Notes: generated from the letters alone by a model not told the origin. DNA of 64,000 nt from Cephalotus follicularis (GCA_001972305.1 BDDD01002393.1:14267-78266), one strand, 5' to 3'; counted from the stretch's first letter, positions 23,262-35,929 are shown. Made by a program: numbers and translations.

Positions 23262-24812
23262 ATTACGATCTCCACGATCAAATGATACCGTCACCGTATT
23301 TTTTCGGTGCAGTAATGAGACCTGGGTTCCATAGCTTGTCCAAAAGCCCCCATCAATGTCACAGTCACCACAACTGGACAAACGACGGATGGAACCTCTA
23401 TAAAGTTAAAGCATGAACTCTCGCATCCAAACCAACTACCATTATCGGTATCACAGGTTTCAACATACTCATATTCCTTGGTGGAGTATGCAATCCTCGA
23501 CCCCCACAAACTCCTGCAAATCATGCAGCACTTTCGTTCAGGACCAACACATATCCTGAAACGGATTTGTGATCATCCAAACCATAGTTGAAGTTAGAGT
23601 AATTATAACTCTTAAGTTTCAACTGACTATCATCTCCATATGTCAAGAAGGTATCCTAAGTGTCTCTCATATATCATATTCTCTGGACAATTTCCCAGTG
23701 CCTCTCACTGGGATCGGACTGAAATCGACTAGCCATTCTCTAGGAAATGTGCGATATCAGGCCTAGTACGAAGTATGGCATACATGATGGAACCCATAGC
23801 ATAATCATAAGGCAACCTATTCCTGCGTGTCCTCTCCTCAAAATTCTTAGAAGGAATCCTCTTGGAAAGGTGAATTCCTTGGCTAATTGGCAATAAGCCA
23901 TATATAGAATTCTTTTTCATACCATTTTAGCACTCTACTGATGTACTGGCTTTGGGAAATTCCAAGCAACCCACTTCATCTATCTCTTATAGATCTTCAT
24001 TCTCAAAACGTTGTAAGCCATTCCCAAATCCTTTTTCGGAGAAGCTCTTGGTTAATTATACTTTAACATGCCTACAACATATCCAATGTATAGTATGTCA
24101 TTCATGTACATTACCAAGAAAGTGATTTATGGGTTATCCTATTTCCGGTAGACATTAGGTTTATTAATGTCATTGATGAGGCCAAAATGATTTTAATGGT
24201 CTCGTCAAATAGGATGTTTCAGCTACATGATGCTTGCTTAAGGTCTTAGGTAGACCTTTGGAGCTTGCACCTTCTATGCGAATGCTCCACGGATGTAAAC
24301 CCCTCGGGTTTGGGACATATAGATGTCCTCTTCAAGACAATCCCTCAAGAAGGTCATCTTGACATCCATTTGCCATAGCTCATTATCATAATTGGCGGCA
24401 ATAGCTAGAAGTATCCGAATGGACTTAAGCATTGTAATTGTAGAAAAATGTTTTGGTATAGTCGACCACTTGTCATAGCCTATACCCTTTCGTGATCAAT
24501 TGCACTTTAGAGGTTTTAACCTTATCCAATAATGCCAATCTTCTCCGTAAAGTACTAATTGCATCCGATTGGATTTTATGCCTTCGGGTGCATATACCAA
24601 GTTCTCAATTAGTTGGCGTATATGGAGTCCATTACAGATTTTATGGAGTCCATTACTGATTTCATGGTTTCTAGCTATGTCCTGGAATCAGTGCCCTTCA
24701 CTGTTTCCTTGTAGCTGACAGGCTCGTCATCATTACTGATGATAGGTTCATCAATACATTTCATGAGAAAACCTTATTTCTCAGATGCTATCAAAAACCT
24801 TGCCTGGTCTCC
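23262..24812 (-). pseudogene. Copia A reverse transcriptase and RNase H
   Basis: In element sense the polymerase part comes first (24812 to about 23730). The active-site block reads YMNDILYIG near 24095-24125, where copia elements have YVDDIL, so one catalytic Asp is Asn. Further on come KKNSIYGLLPISQGIHLSK, GSIMYAILRTRPDIAHFL and an RNase H remnant with STKEYEYVETCD (about 23450-23490). Many stops and shifts are present; the longest open piece is 77 codons. The block is cut by the solo LTR on the left and the Athila/Tat-like element on the right. Confidence 0.75.
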
Positions 24813-26334
24813 TGTTTAGCATAAAATCGTGTTGATTTTAATGCATTATTTGTGATATTTTTATGCTTGGAATGGACTACTTTGGTTGTGTTTTAATGAT
24901 TTTCAGGCACAAGTGTTAAATCACCAAAGTGCAAAAATACTACCCAAAAGTGTGCAAAATTGGAGTTAAAAGTGTAAAGGTTGAAGAAATGCCAAATTCT
25001 GCAGAAAACAGGGCAAAGAAGTCGACGTCTTTCAAGAAGAAGTCGACTCCTTTGTTGGTTTCATCAAAATGCATCGATGCCTTTCATACGAGTCAATGTC
25101 TTTTCTGGGTTTATAGAATCACGTCGACGCATTTCCAGATGAAGTCGACGTCATTTCTGGGTAACACAACAATCTTCAAAGGGGCTATGAAAAAGAAGTC
25201 GATGTCTTTCCAAAAGGAGTCCACGCCTTTCATGCAGACCGACGTCTTTCACTCAACACATCGATGTCTTCGATCGAAATTGTCCTGTAACTTTTGACAC
25301 AAAAGAAGTCGACGCCTTTCAAAGAAGAAGTCGATGCCTTTCTCTCACATCTCAGCAAAGTCGCGATTTTTACACAAAGAAGTCGACGCCTTTCCAAAAG
25401 AGGTCGACGCCTTCCTCTGCAGCAGAAATAGAAAGTTTAGATTTTTGCCATATTTTGTAACTAGGATTACTTTTAGTCCGTTTTTGATCAACTTAGTAGT
25501 ATATAAGTATGTTATTTCGGCAGAATAACACAAATTAGATCAGAGAGAGGGTGGTGACAACCCTAATCCTTCTTTTCTCATTAGTTTAGTTTTCATTATG
25601 CTTAGTAGCTAGTTTTTCAAGGTTTTGGGTTAGAACAAAGCCTAGATTGTTATTGTTTCATTTCCATCAATAAAAAACCCTTGAATATTTTATTTGTTCT
25701 TCAATATTTTTGCCTTCGCACACACTTTGTTTGTCTGATTAAAATCCACACTCATCTTGTCGGCGAAGCTTTAAGTTGGTGAATAAATGGAGCTTAATTC
25801 AACGGAGTCTACTCATACGATTTGTCGCATCGAACACACTTCGTATAGACCTAGCATGACTACTCATACGTCTTGTCTGATTAAAATCCACACTTCGTAT
25901 AGACCTAGCATGACTACTCATGCGTCTTGTCATCACCGCCACACTCCGTATAGACCTAGCTGCGTTGATGAACAAGGTATGATCATTCAATTACATGGAA
26001 ATTGTTCAATACAATCTACGGTGAGTTTCTATACCCTAAACCGCTTTTTAATTATATTTTCTCTTAGTTTTTATTCATTGCTTTAATTAGTTTTAATTTA
26101 CACGCTTTATTTTCAATTATCTTAGTCTGTTATTTTATTTTATTTCTTGTTTTCAATTGTTTTATTTTACTTTGCATAATTAGGAGTAGTTTGTTAGTTT
26201 ATCTCATAAATTGGTATACTTCGCCTAGGTTGGATAAATTACAACTACTTTACGTTTCCCTGCGTTCGACCCGTTACTGCATGATCCGTGCACTTGCGGC
26301 TATAAATTTTAAAACATTCTTTTAACACTGAACA
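24813..26334 (+). mobile_element. 5' LTR of Athila/Tat-like element (1,522 bp)
   Basis: It begins TGTTTAGCATAAAA and ends AACACTGAACA, six bases before the primer site. A long motif cluster lies at 25017-25415. The TACTCATACG...GTATAGACCTAGC block is repeated three times near 25807-25960. Confidence 0.85.
25017..25415. repeat. GAAGTCGACGCCTTT motif cluster
   Basis: About a dozen copies of the form AAGTCGACGYCTTT or AAGTCGATGYCTTT. Measured pairs are 21 bp (25021 pair, 25127 pair, 25383 pair) or 22 bp (25309 pair) apart. The flanks are the AAGTC...GACTT-like form of the same TCGA-centred motif found in the other families. Confidence 0.8.
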
Positions 26335-26340
26335 AGTTTT

Positions 26341-26357
26341 TGGCGCCGTTGCCGGGG
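26341..26357 (+). other. Primer binding site, tRNA-Asp type
   Basis: TGGCGCCGTTGCCGGGG is the exact complement of the 3' end of plant tRNA-Asp(GTC), the usual primer of Athila and some Tat elements. It starts six bases after the LTR end. Confidence 0.9.
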
Positions 26358-26847
26358 AAATGTTTAAATTAGTTTAAATTTATTTAACTGATTCGTAGTA
26401 TTTAGTTTAGATTTAATTTGAATTTTTTTTAAAAAAAAAAAACTGGTTTGTTTTATTCTGTGATTTTTTCTGCTTTGATTTGTGTTAGTTAGAATAATTA
26501 GTTTGTTAGTGTGTGCTCTACGTTAATTTTTATTTTTATTATTTTTCTTATTATTATTATTATTATTTTCTGTTTTTGTGTTTTTCTAACAATTCTAACT
26601 TAGATAATTAGGTTCAGCATAATTTCTAACAAACATTTAACTTCATTCGCATAAACTTTAAACAAATTCTAACATAGATAAATTAGGTTTGTTGCATTGA
26701 CCTTAGTGTTTCCATTATCTTAGTTTAAATTAGGGTATTGCATAAGCTTTAACAACAAATTCTCATAATCTTTGCATAAGCTTTTAACAAACCCTAATTT
26801 TGCTAAGTTAATTTTCACCATTAGTTTATGATTCTTAGTTTTAGTTT
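26358..26847 (+). mobile_element. Untranslated leader of Athila/Tat-like element
   Basis: An AT-rich leader between primer site and gag. It contains A- and T-runs (26424-26442) and a short TTA/ATT microsatellite (26547-26571). AACAAACATTTAAC-like phrases recur. No open frame is supported. Confidence 0.7.
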
Positions 26848-26979
26848 ATGACCGATTGGGTTCGTGGTCCTAATAATCGTTTAGAAAGAATTCATCGACC
26901 AAGACCAATGGCGGACGCACGACCACTTCAAACTCTTCGCGATACACAAAGAAGTCGACGCCTTTCCAAAAGAAGTTGA
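26848..26979 (+). pseudogene. Gag N-terminal fragment fused to LTR sequence
   Basis: The ATG at 26848 opens MTDWVRGPNN...MADARPLQTLRD, like the start of Athila/Tat Gag, where a TLRDY-type motif is usual. At 26937-26943 (TCGCGAT) the sequence passes into the 3' LTR and the frame runs on for 11 LTR codons to a stop. The first 32 codons are therefore Gag; the rest is LTR. Confidence 0.75.
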
Positions 26980-27906
26980 CGCCTTCCTCTGCAGCAGAAA
27001 TAGAAAGTTTAGATTTTTGCCATATTTTGTAACTAGGATTACTTTTATTCCGTTTTTGATCAACTTAGTAGTATATAAGTATGTTATTTCGGCAGAATAA
27101 CACAGATTAGATCAGAGAGAGGGTGGTGACAACCCTAATCCTTCTTTTCTCATTAGTTTAGTTTTCATTATGCTTAGTAGCTAGTTTTTCAAGGTTTTGG
27201 GTTAGAACAAAGCCTAGATTGTTATTGTTTCAATTCCATCAATAAAAAACCCTTGAATATTTTATTTGTTCTTCAATATTTTTGCCTTCGCACACACTTT
27301 GTTTGTCTGATTAAAGTCCACACTCATCTTGTCGGCGAAGCTTTAAGTTGGTGAATAAATGGAGCTTAATTCAACGGAGTCTACTCATACGATTTGTCGC
27401 ATCAAACACACTTCATATAGACCTAGCATGACTACTCATACGTCTTGTCTGATTAAAATCCACACTTCATATAGACCTAGCATGACTACTCATACGTCTT
27501 GTCATCACCGCCACACTCCGTATAGACCTAGCTGCATTGATTACCAAGGTATGATCATTCAATTACATGGAAATTGTTTAATACAATCTACGGTGAGTTT
27601 CTATACCCTAAACCACTTTTTAATTATATTTTCTTTCAGTTTTTATTCATTGCTTTAATTAGTTTTAATTTACACGCTTTATTTTCAATTATCTTAGTTT
27701 GTTATTTTATTTTATTTCTTGTTTTCAATTGTTTTATTTTGCTTTACATAATTAGGTGTAGTTTGTTAGTTTATCTCATAAATTAGTATACTTCACCTAG
27801 GTTGGATAAATTACAACTAGTTTACCTTTCCCTGCGTTCGACCCGTTACTGCATGATCCGTGCACTTGCGGCTATAAATTTTAAAACTTTCTTTTAACAG
27901 TGAACA
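26944..27906 (+). mobile_element. Truncated 3' LTR of Athila/Tat-like element
   Basis: This matches the 5' LTR from about 25372 to its end with few differences. Only two TCGA motifs of the cluster remain (26950-26985). The end ACAGTGAACA is followed by copia A sequence. Confidence 0.85.
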
Positions 27907-28392
27907 AGTTTTTGAATCCTCTACTGGAGGAGTGCATTACTGAGATTCAATCTCTCTTTGTTTCACCTTACTCATTCTGCTTCCTACAATCAGGTATTCC
28001 CTCTATAGGAATTTAGCAGTGCACGAAATAAAAGCCTTTTGCTCGCTGGAATGGTTGAAATAATATTCTAAGTTCTCCATAGGATATCCCACAAACTGGA
28101 AACATCTCAATCGTGCCTCCAACTTAGAAGGTTCATGCCTTCTTAAACAAGCTGGACATTGCCTAACCCTCAAATGGTTTATGTTGGGTTTCCTCCATTT
28201 AAGCATCTGACACGATATGGAGGGGACATATTTCAAAGGAATCCCATTTAGGATGTTCCCATTGGAACATATATAAAAGGACAATATGGACTGGACTATA
28301 TCACCAAGGTCCATTTACTCCTTATGAATATCCAACGAGCTGTGGTGTTCTGGTAGGTGTCCATTGAGAGGGAATTCCATTATCTCTCAGAT
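27907..28392 (-). pseudogene. Copia A integrase C-terminal region
   Basis: The frame at 28314-28003 reads KYVPSISCQMLKWRKPNINH, LRVRQCPACLRRHEPSKLEA, CFQFVGYPMENLEYYF and SSEQKAFISCTAKFL. This is the plant copia block after the integrase core (HLRVWGCPA...FVGYP...YYFY...FVSR-type). It is bounded by the Athila/Tat-like element at left and the non-coding array at right, where the duplication CAGAT (28388-28392) begins. Confidence 0.75.
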
Positions 28393-30019
28393 TGTAACAC
28401 CTCCGATTCGGAACCGGGATCACACCCGATTCGGGATCGGTGTGTCACACAAAACTGAACTAAAAACGTATCAAGATCTTAATCTTAATCATCATCAATA
28501 CGCGGTGGTTCTAAAAATCTAAAAACATGTATCATGTTGGAACATAAACTGAATCTGAAACATAATCTGAAAACTTTGTCATAAACCAAAAATCACAATA
28601 CTGTTTAGATAACTGGCCTATACACGACCATAACACTACCAAAAACATAACCAGATCAAACTCCTAGATGATCCTCTGACATAGGGTAACTCTCTCATCA
28701 CACTTGCCCATGCTGTCCCTGAAAACCCGACGCATGGAAAACAAAACGTGGCTGCGCAAACCTCAGTACAGATATAGAATCATAAAATAGTTTACGAACA
28801 GTTTATGAAACAAATCAATAATGAAAAAACATAAATACGAATCAAAACAGAACAGTTACGAAAAAAAACAGAACAGTTACGAATCATAACAGAATGAAAC
28901 AAAACTGTATCCAAAACAAAGCAGTTTACCGAAACCAAACAGTATCTGAAACAAAACAATATTATGCTCAATGCAGTGTTTGAAACAAACACGATACGGT
29001 ACAAAACATTTCACGAAACGAAACACTCTACGAAACAGAATAGAACAATTTACGGAACAAAAGAAAATAGTTTATGAACAGTACGAAACAAACAGCTTAC
29101 GAAACGAAACAAAACATTAAACGATAAACGATAAACGATAATTTGAAAGCAGTAAGATTTCAAAGTTAACACAAAACAGTAATCTTAAGCAATACATCAG
29201 TTTAAAAATTCTTTGAAATCACATATGAACTTTGATAAAAACCAAATCCATAACTTTCAAAACGTATGACAAACCTTTCAAAACATAAGTTCCATACTGA
29301 GTCACATAACATATCACATAACATAAATTTGGCAAGGGAGTAGCTAATTCCACATGCCCACTAGAATTGAAGTGTACGACACTACACATATCAATTCTCA
29401 TAACATATCATATATCAGATCACACATATGATCACATATCATATACTAGAATCGATTCATACACCTCTATCATACATAGCGGATCCATAAATCCACCTCA
29501 TGGGATTTATTCATACACTCAGAGACGCCGTAGTCTAATCACACCGCTACAGAAGTGTCACGTCCCCGTGCCAGGCCCACGACGTGCCTATGGTACGCCC
29601 CATAGGTGGGTACAATACTCAGTATTGAATCATTTCAAAAACATTGATTTATCAAAATCAATTTAAAGCCACATAAAATATGTTTTCACACAACATATCG
29701 TAAAACCGCTCACAACGGTATCATAACATACATTTCATAACCCAAATCATCAACTCATTTATTCTTCGCTGTAAGGAGGGGATCATATCGTAACATATCG
29801 TATCATTTCATATCATATGCATAAAGTCGAAATCATTTAAAAATGTCAAACCAACTTTAATTTCGAAACATGTCAAAACCATAAAACATTATCAATTTCA
29901 TAAACGAAGAAGCATAGCAAAACTATTTTCAGTTCGAAATATCAGATAGCCAAGGAACAGAAAATCCGTACATATCCATTAGGCAATAAAACGGTTTTTA
30001 TTCAATCAAAAACCAATCG

Positions 30020-30170
30020 ATGATAACCAAGAAAGGGAATCCATATAAAATACAGAATCTGAAATTATCTCAAATAGAATCCGAAGGATAGCCAAGAAAG
30101 GGAATCCATACCAAATACAAAATCTGAAATTATCTCAAATAAAATCAGAAGGATATAAAAGAAAGAAGGA
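30020..30170. repeat. Tandem repeat, about 73-75 bp unit, in element X LTR
   Basis: Two units of CCAAGAAAGGGAATCCATA...AATCTGAAATTATCTCAAAT...GAAGGATA. The same pair is in the other LTRs at about 38026-38155 and 41107-41240, so it predates the array. Confidence 0.8.
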
Positions 30171-31428
30171 CATCCGTACTTCATTTACTAAAACAAAACC
30201 GAATTTATCCCAACAATACCGAAGGAGAGATCAAGGAATGAAACATCCGTACAAAAACATAAAAGTGAAACGGGATAGTTCCAATAAAAATAAATAGCCA
30301 AAGAACAAAAATTCCATACATTTCAACAACATATTCGATTCAGATAAAACTGAATGATAACTAAAACAAAGAATCCGTATATTTTATTCTCAAAACAGAA
30401 CTGAATTTGTACTCTAATAAAATCAGTAAGAGTGTATCAAGAAACGAAGATCCGTACATAACGAAAGATAAAGCTGAAACTTATTCCTTAACAAACCAGT
30501 AGGAGGGTATCAAAGAAAGAGTTATCCGTAACTCATGCGATGACCAAAACAACCTCAAGAATATGTATCGAGACTGCTCTAGACCGCTCATCGGTTGTTG
30601 CAAACATCTAACAGAAATAAAATCGTTCTCATAAAGACTTGAAATAAAATCAGACCTCGACTCATGGGTCATTATACACTGATCATAACCATATAAGATA
30701 ACAATAGGTTTAATACGTCCAATTCGCATAAGTCTCATCTAAACATATTTTAGAATTAAATAAGGTAAGTCCAAGTTGTCCAATTCATCCAATTCCAAAT
30801 CATAATACTAGTTCAGCTCATAATATCGTAAAACGATTACAGAATTACATAACTCAACCGAAAATAGAATTTAACGTAGTAGGGTTCAGAGTTTACCGAA
30901 ATCAGTCGAAACAGAGCACAGAGCCATAATCACATCGCGGAACTGGAATGGATCAAACCTATGCGGAGAACGGAGTCGGAAACTATCAAAAACGTGTCGC
31001 CAGAGAATGTCGCGCGTGGGCTCACGCACCACCGCTGGCCGGCGCGTCTCTGTCACGCGTCGCCGGTCAGTAGCAGTGAGGGTCCGATCAGGAGCGTTTC
31101 AGGCCGGGGATCACATATCCAGGGCACGTTTGCCATGAAGCCGCCGTATTTGGCCGGAACAGACGCTTTTGACCGCGGTTGACTATGTCGTCGATCTACT
31201 TTTCTGGCATCGCCAAGGGTCAGGGCTGGTCGGGTTCGCTTCCTCTCGACGTCAGGATGCCGAATATGTCCTTGGCTTGTCGTGCCGATCACCGGAGCGG
31301 GAGAATCGATGCCAAACAGATGCGAGAGAGAGAAGACGGTGCGCACACTGGTGGAGACGTTGGTCGGTGCAAGGGTAGAGTGCGACGGACTCAGGAGACT
31401 GTGGGGGTTCGACCGGTGCCTTCGCCGA

Positions 31429-34203
31429 TGTCACACCCCGTTTTATAGAAAACGCGACAGTAACGCGGTAAAGGCAATTAACATAAAATACAGCTCATGT
31501 AAAAACCATAAAATTAAAACTTTTCCAAGGATAACAGTTGCGGAAGCATAACGAGACATAAGCCGTAAACTCATAACATGCGTCCCATACCGCACGCTAC
31601 CCAAATACAGGTCATAAAAGTCAATCGCCCATAAAACGGAGCGTGAATTACAGTACAAAATAAAATTCCTTCAGAAACAGAACCATAACAATGGTACATC
31701 CCAAAATCATAGCCCACATGGGTTTAAACAAACAGGAAGATAACAAGATCAAGAATATAACAGCTTGATCATCGTCCATGCCGATCCAATAGTCCACTGC
31801 ATCAATCTGTAAAGTAGGGGGGGTCAGCCTTTGTCCTCACTCGGCTAAGTCATAACAGTAATTCGGGATTAACATAATGCATGTCATGATATGAATATGT
31901 AAATGATGCAGTGCAGTGGAGACCCAGTTTATACATATATGAAAATATATATACGTATGACAGTACAGTAAAATATCGGTGATACATATATGAGTAATAT
32001 ACGTATATAGTAATAGTACAGTAGTAACCCAGCCAGGGCTACATCAACAATCGCAGTAATGTCCGTAAAGGACTAATAAACAGTACAGTACAGTATGTCC
32101 GCATAGGACCACAACAACAGTCAGGATGTCCACATAGGACCACAACAGGCAGTATGTCCACACAAGACCACAACAACAGTATATAGCGCCGCCAAATCCT
32201 AGCCCCACGCTACACTCTCACTACGGTCCCCACTTCGGGCAACCGAGCGAGGCAACAATACAGTGAGTCACCTAGCCATGCTCCTGGCCCCTAGGTACAA
32301 CCCTGCCACTAGTCGGCGTTGGCAACCTCCGCCATGCAACTAGCAGCTCAAACACAATCACAAGCAATTCACAGAGCAAACAGTGAATTTAAACAGTAAC
32401 AGTACAGTAAAAAGTAATGATCGATTTGATCGACAACAGGCAGTTGTTTTCCAAAATGTTTCCAAAATTGACAACATTTGAAAATAGGTATTTTCAGTAG
32501 AAAATATCAGTAACAGTTTCAGTTGTGTAAATTGTTTATCCATTCGGTCGAAAATACGTTATTCATTCAATACATATTTTTGTACTCAAAATATCTTATT
32601 CCGAGCTCATATATGCATTTCTAAAGTATTAACACATTAGAAATCATAAACAATACACAAACAGTACACAATCAAGCAGTAAACAGTGCATATGCAATGC
32701 ATACATATGCTCAAATGCACCCTAACAGGAATCGAGATCGTTTCGTATCATTAGATGAAGAAAACCCCAAACAGTAACAAAGACGTCGACGTCTTTCCCA
32801 AAGGCGTAGATGTCTTTCACGTCAGGCGTCGATGTCCAGGTCTCAGTGTGAGCGCGTTCTTCTACAGAAGACGTCGATGTCCATTTATAAGTGTCGACGT
32901 TCAGGGTCTGGAACCTTAAAACGACAGCGTGTTGTTGATGACGTCGATGCGTTAAGGTAGGAACCTTAGGCGTCGATGTCATTCACATCCAAAACCCAGG
33001 TAGGTAGCCTAGAGCGTCGATGTCTTTCCATAGACGTCGATCCCTTTCAATCAGTAACAAGGCAAAACTTAAACAGACGTCGATGTTCAAATAAAGGCGT
33101 CGATGTCTTTCCAAACAGTAGTCGTCTTCTACCTCACGACTCATCAAACAGTGGCCTCAATAACCCATAATCATGAGTAACAACAGGTTTTCATGGCAAG
33201 AAACCAACATGCAGATACTCCAAACATATCTAGCATATCATGGCATCAAACCAGTAACAATATCATTTCAAGAATCATGCATTTTTATACATTCAAATCA
33301 TAAACTATGTATAGATATCAAACTTGAATTTACAGTATGGCTTTCCCCTATCTCTAGCCCCAAGTTAGAAGTCGAAAGTCCACCACTTTTAGTATTCCAT
33401 GAAGTCACTTGAGTCCCCAGGTACGACTTGGAAGCTCCCTGGTTCGTCCTAGAAGTTGGTGTGCAAGCTCCAAGCTTCCTTGCTAAAAAATGATGGCTCA
33501 CACACTCACTGTTCCCTTTCTTTCGTTTCCTCTGTTGTTTTAAAACGAGAGAGATAAGTGGGGAGGGTTATTCTTATGCAGATGGCTCCCCCCCCAACAT
33601 TCTTCTCCTGGCATTTAACAGCCCCCCCTCGTGTTCTCTCCCACTTTCCAGGTTTCTGCATCTTTCTTTTGTATTTATTAACCATTCTTTGCTCTGCAAG
33701 TTGCATGTGAGGATTCCCTTGCATGTTCCATGTGAGGGCATGTTCTGAGCTTTCCTTGCAACATACCGACATGCTCAACACGTCACAAGGCACTTGAAAA
33801 GGCGTCTGGTAATGTCCCCAAGATCCCCTTGCATGTTACTTCTGCCAGCGAAAAAGCACAACAGATGTTCTTTAAAAAGGCGTCGACGTCTTTACTTAGA
33901 CATTGATGCCTTTTCAATTTTTTTAAGAAGGTGTCGATGCCTTCTCCCAAAGGCGACGTGCATGCCCACGCATTCACGCGTATTTCAATCCTCAAAGGCG
34001 TTGACGTATTTACAAGGGCGTCGATGTCTTTATCCCAAAACAACGCCGTTTCAAGCTTTTAACATACTCATTCCATTCCCAAGTCCATAAATAAGGTTTG
34101 CAAGCATCCTTTGAGTTCAAAAACTCAACATTCTCGTTAAATCAAGTTTAATGATTACATCATAAATCGAAATATTACATGCAGGAAATTACCGGGCGTT
34201 ACA
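31429..34203 (-). mobile_element. Solo LTR, Tekay-like (2,775 bp)
   Basis: In element sense it begins TGTAACGCCCGGTAATTTCC and ends AACGGGGTGTGACA. The perfect duplication GCCGA is at 31424-31428 and 34204-34208, and the unsplit host sequence is seen in the sister LTRs (39408 and 42500 regions). It has the TCCTCACTCGGCTAAG block (31831-31848), a GTATGGGA-loop hairpin (31579-31596), imperfect repeats of GTCCRCATAGGACCACAACA (32095-32175) and motif clusters at 32778-33115 and 33876-34035. Confidence 0.9.
32778..33115. repeat. GACGTCGACGTCTTT motif cluster
   Basis: Pairs such as GACGTCGACGTCTTT/GGCGTAGATGTCTTT and GCGTCGATGTCTTT/GACGTCGATCC lie 20-21 bp apart. A second cluster is at 33876-34035. 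The order mirrors that in the plus-strand relatives at 1128-3427 and 7245-9972. Confidence 0.75.
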
Positions 34204-34566
34204 GCCGATGTCATATCGGCACTGACGCCGGTGACAGCGGCTGAAGGAGGAGAGAGAACGGGAGAGAGGGAGGGTGGCCGGGAGAGAGAGAGGGAGAGAA
34301 AGTATTTTTTTTTTTGTAAAATAGGGTTTTTGTTATTTAGAAATGCTAAAAGGGTTTTTAACAAGTAAACAAAAAGCCAAAATTATTTTACTTATTCATG
34401 GACTTTATATCAAAACCCACTAGGCTAATGCCAAAACCCGCTTACCCTAGCCAAAAGCAAAACAAACCGAAAAATGCGCAGTCCACAAACTGAAAAAAAA
34501 AATCACAGCCCGCATAAAATAGCTTAAAAAGCCCGAAAATTCTATTCGGAAAAACGGGATATTACA

Positions 34567-34590
34567 TTTTCACCCCCTTTAAAAAGATTT
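34567..34590 (-). other. Polypurine tract of element X
   Basis: In element sense, ACGAAATCTTTTTAAAGGGG is followed by GTGAAAA and the LTR start TGTAATATC. The second copy is at 39766-39790. Confidence 0.8.
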
Positions 34591-35809
34591 CGTCCCGAAA
34601 TGTAAAACCCCTACTAACCTGAAACAAACAGATTATCCCTACGGCACACACCATATCGTATCAGCGAAAACCTCAAACCATATGTAAAAGAAGTATGGAT
34701 AACCATTAAAAACCATACCTTTAGGATTTCCCGAAAATGGGGCATGATTCGTTTATCGGACTCCATGCCACCTGATAAACCACAGTTTATATGTTTCGAG
34801 ATCAACTATCATATCTCATCACAATCTATATGCTGGGATTCAGCCCGCACCAAACTACATCACAACTAAAGCAAATATACTTTTTGCACGCAAAAGACAA
34901 TCCTTTCAATACTCTAAATGATGAGCTTGATCATATCCAATAATATCATAAGCATCCAAAAGATAATCATGTCAATGAAATAATGAATTGAGTACATTCT
35001 AACTCTTATAATCTCCCAAAAATTGGGCACGTAGTCTTCGTTTATCGGACATATGCCCCCTGTAAAGAAAACACAATTTATATTCACACTCCCGAAGGAG
35101 GAACAATCAATTATAAATAGGCTCAGCCCTCAGTAAACCACATCTTAAATCCAAATTATCATTCCCATCTCTCAAGTATGAACTCATTCATATCCAATAC
35201 ATCAATATACATCTCATAAGCACCGCCACATGTTGGCAGGTCGATAACTGAATAAACATATCTCTTAGTTACCTCTTATACATAACAAGTCTCATAAATC
35301 TATACAATTTAGTTTATAAACAAAACGTACTCTTCACAAACCACATAAACAAATCCATATCCATGATCATAAGCAGTGAATATGTGCAAAGGTGTAGCAG
35401 ATATATATAATATCGATCATGTGAGATGCATACCTAGCATAAAATATGTGAACAATGCCATATCATATCCATATAAGCCATAACACAACCTGTCATTAGT
35501 AACTCCACAATATATCATCATCCAAGGCCTTCGTTCCATATCCATCAATGGCAGTGCTATATCTATTACATTTCATATCCGTTTGCGGTCCATATCCATT
35601 TACAATCCATATTCGTTTATGATTCATAGCCATATAGCACTCCACTAGGAATATAGAGGTAAACTTCATATGTAGTTGACATCGAGAGATTGACTGAATA
35701 CAGATACTGTCTCATATCAGCATATATAAGTAGTTAAATGTCGCATCGGTTCATTCACAAACTATTTTGAGCATCCATGCAATGCCCACCATTCAATAAC
35801 AGTCCATCC

Positions 35810-35929
35810 GATCACTAAACGTTCAATAACGACCCATTCGATCACTGTCTGATCAGTAACAATCCATTCGATCACTGTTCGTTCGATAACGGGTCACACG
35901 ATCACTATTCGTTTAACAACGGTCCTTAC
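35810..35929. repeat. 30-bp tandem repeat (four units)
   Basis: Units starting GATCACT at 35810, 35840, 35870 and 35900 are each exactly 30 bp, with a drifting middle (GTTCAATAACGACCC and similar). It lies inside the non-coding internal region; the truncated second internal piece lacks it. Confidence 0.85.

Larger units (their letters stand above)
24813..27906 (+). mobile_element. Deleted Athila/Tat-like Ty3/gypsy element
   Basis: A complete 5' LTR (24813-26334) is followed by a tRNA-Asp primer site, a leader and only the first codons of gag, then a 5'-truncated 3' LTR (26944-27906). The two LTRs are nearly identical where they overlap, so the element is younger than most layers here. No clear target duplication is seen: the left flank is TCTCC and the right flank is AGTTT. 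Everything from gag to the polypurine tract, plus the start of the 3' LTR, is deleted. Confidence 0.82.
28393..34566 (-). mobile_element. Element X LTR 1 (3' LTR), interrupted
   Basis: In element sense it starts TGTAATATCCCGTTTTTCCG at 34566 and ends GAGGTGTTACA at 28393. A Tekay-like solo LTR (31429-34203) interrupts it. It contains a CAAAACAG/GAAACAAAAC-rich part (28795-29115), a CCTATGG...CCATAGG hairpin (about 29586-29610), a tandem repeat (30020-30170) and a GC-rich zone (30960-31428 and 34204-34310) ending in a GA/CT tract. Confidence 0.85.

Noticed and set aside
23262-24812. Host polymerase or kinase gene
   Set aside because: All recognisable blocks (GSIMYAILRTRPDIAHFL and the YMND site) align with copia B polymerase. 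It is a retrotransposon remnant.
24813-27911. Target duplication for the deleted Athila/Tat-like element
   Set aside because: The left flank TCTCC and right flank AGTTT do not match, and shifting the ends by a few bases does not give a convincing pair. I left it unassigned.
28795-29115. Low-complexity CAAAACAG stretch considered as a satellite
   Set aside because: The units do not keep a fixed period, and the stretch recurs only as part of element X LTRs.
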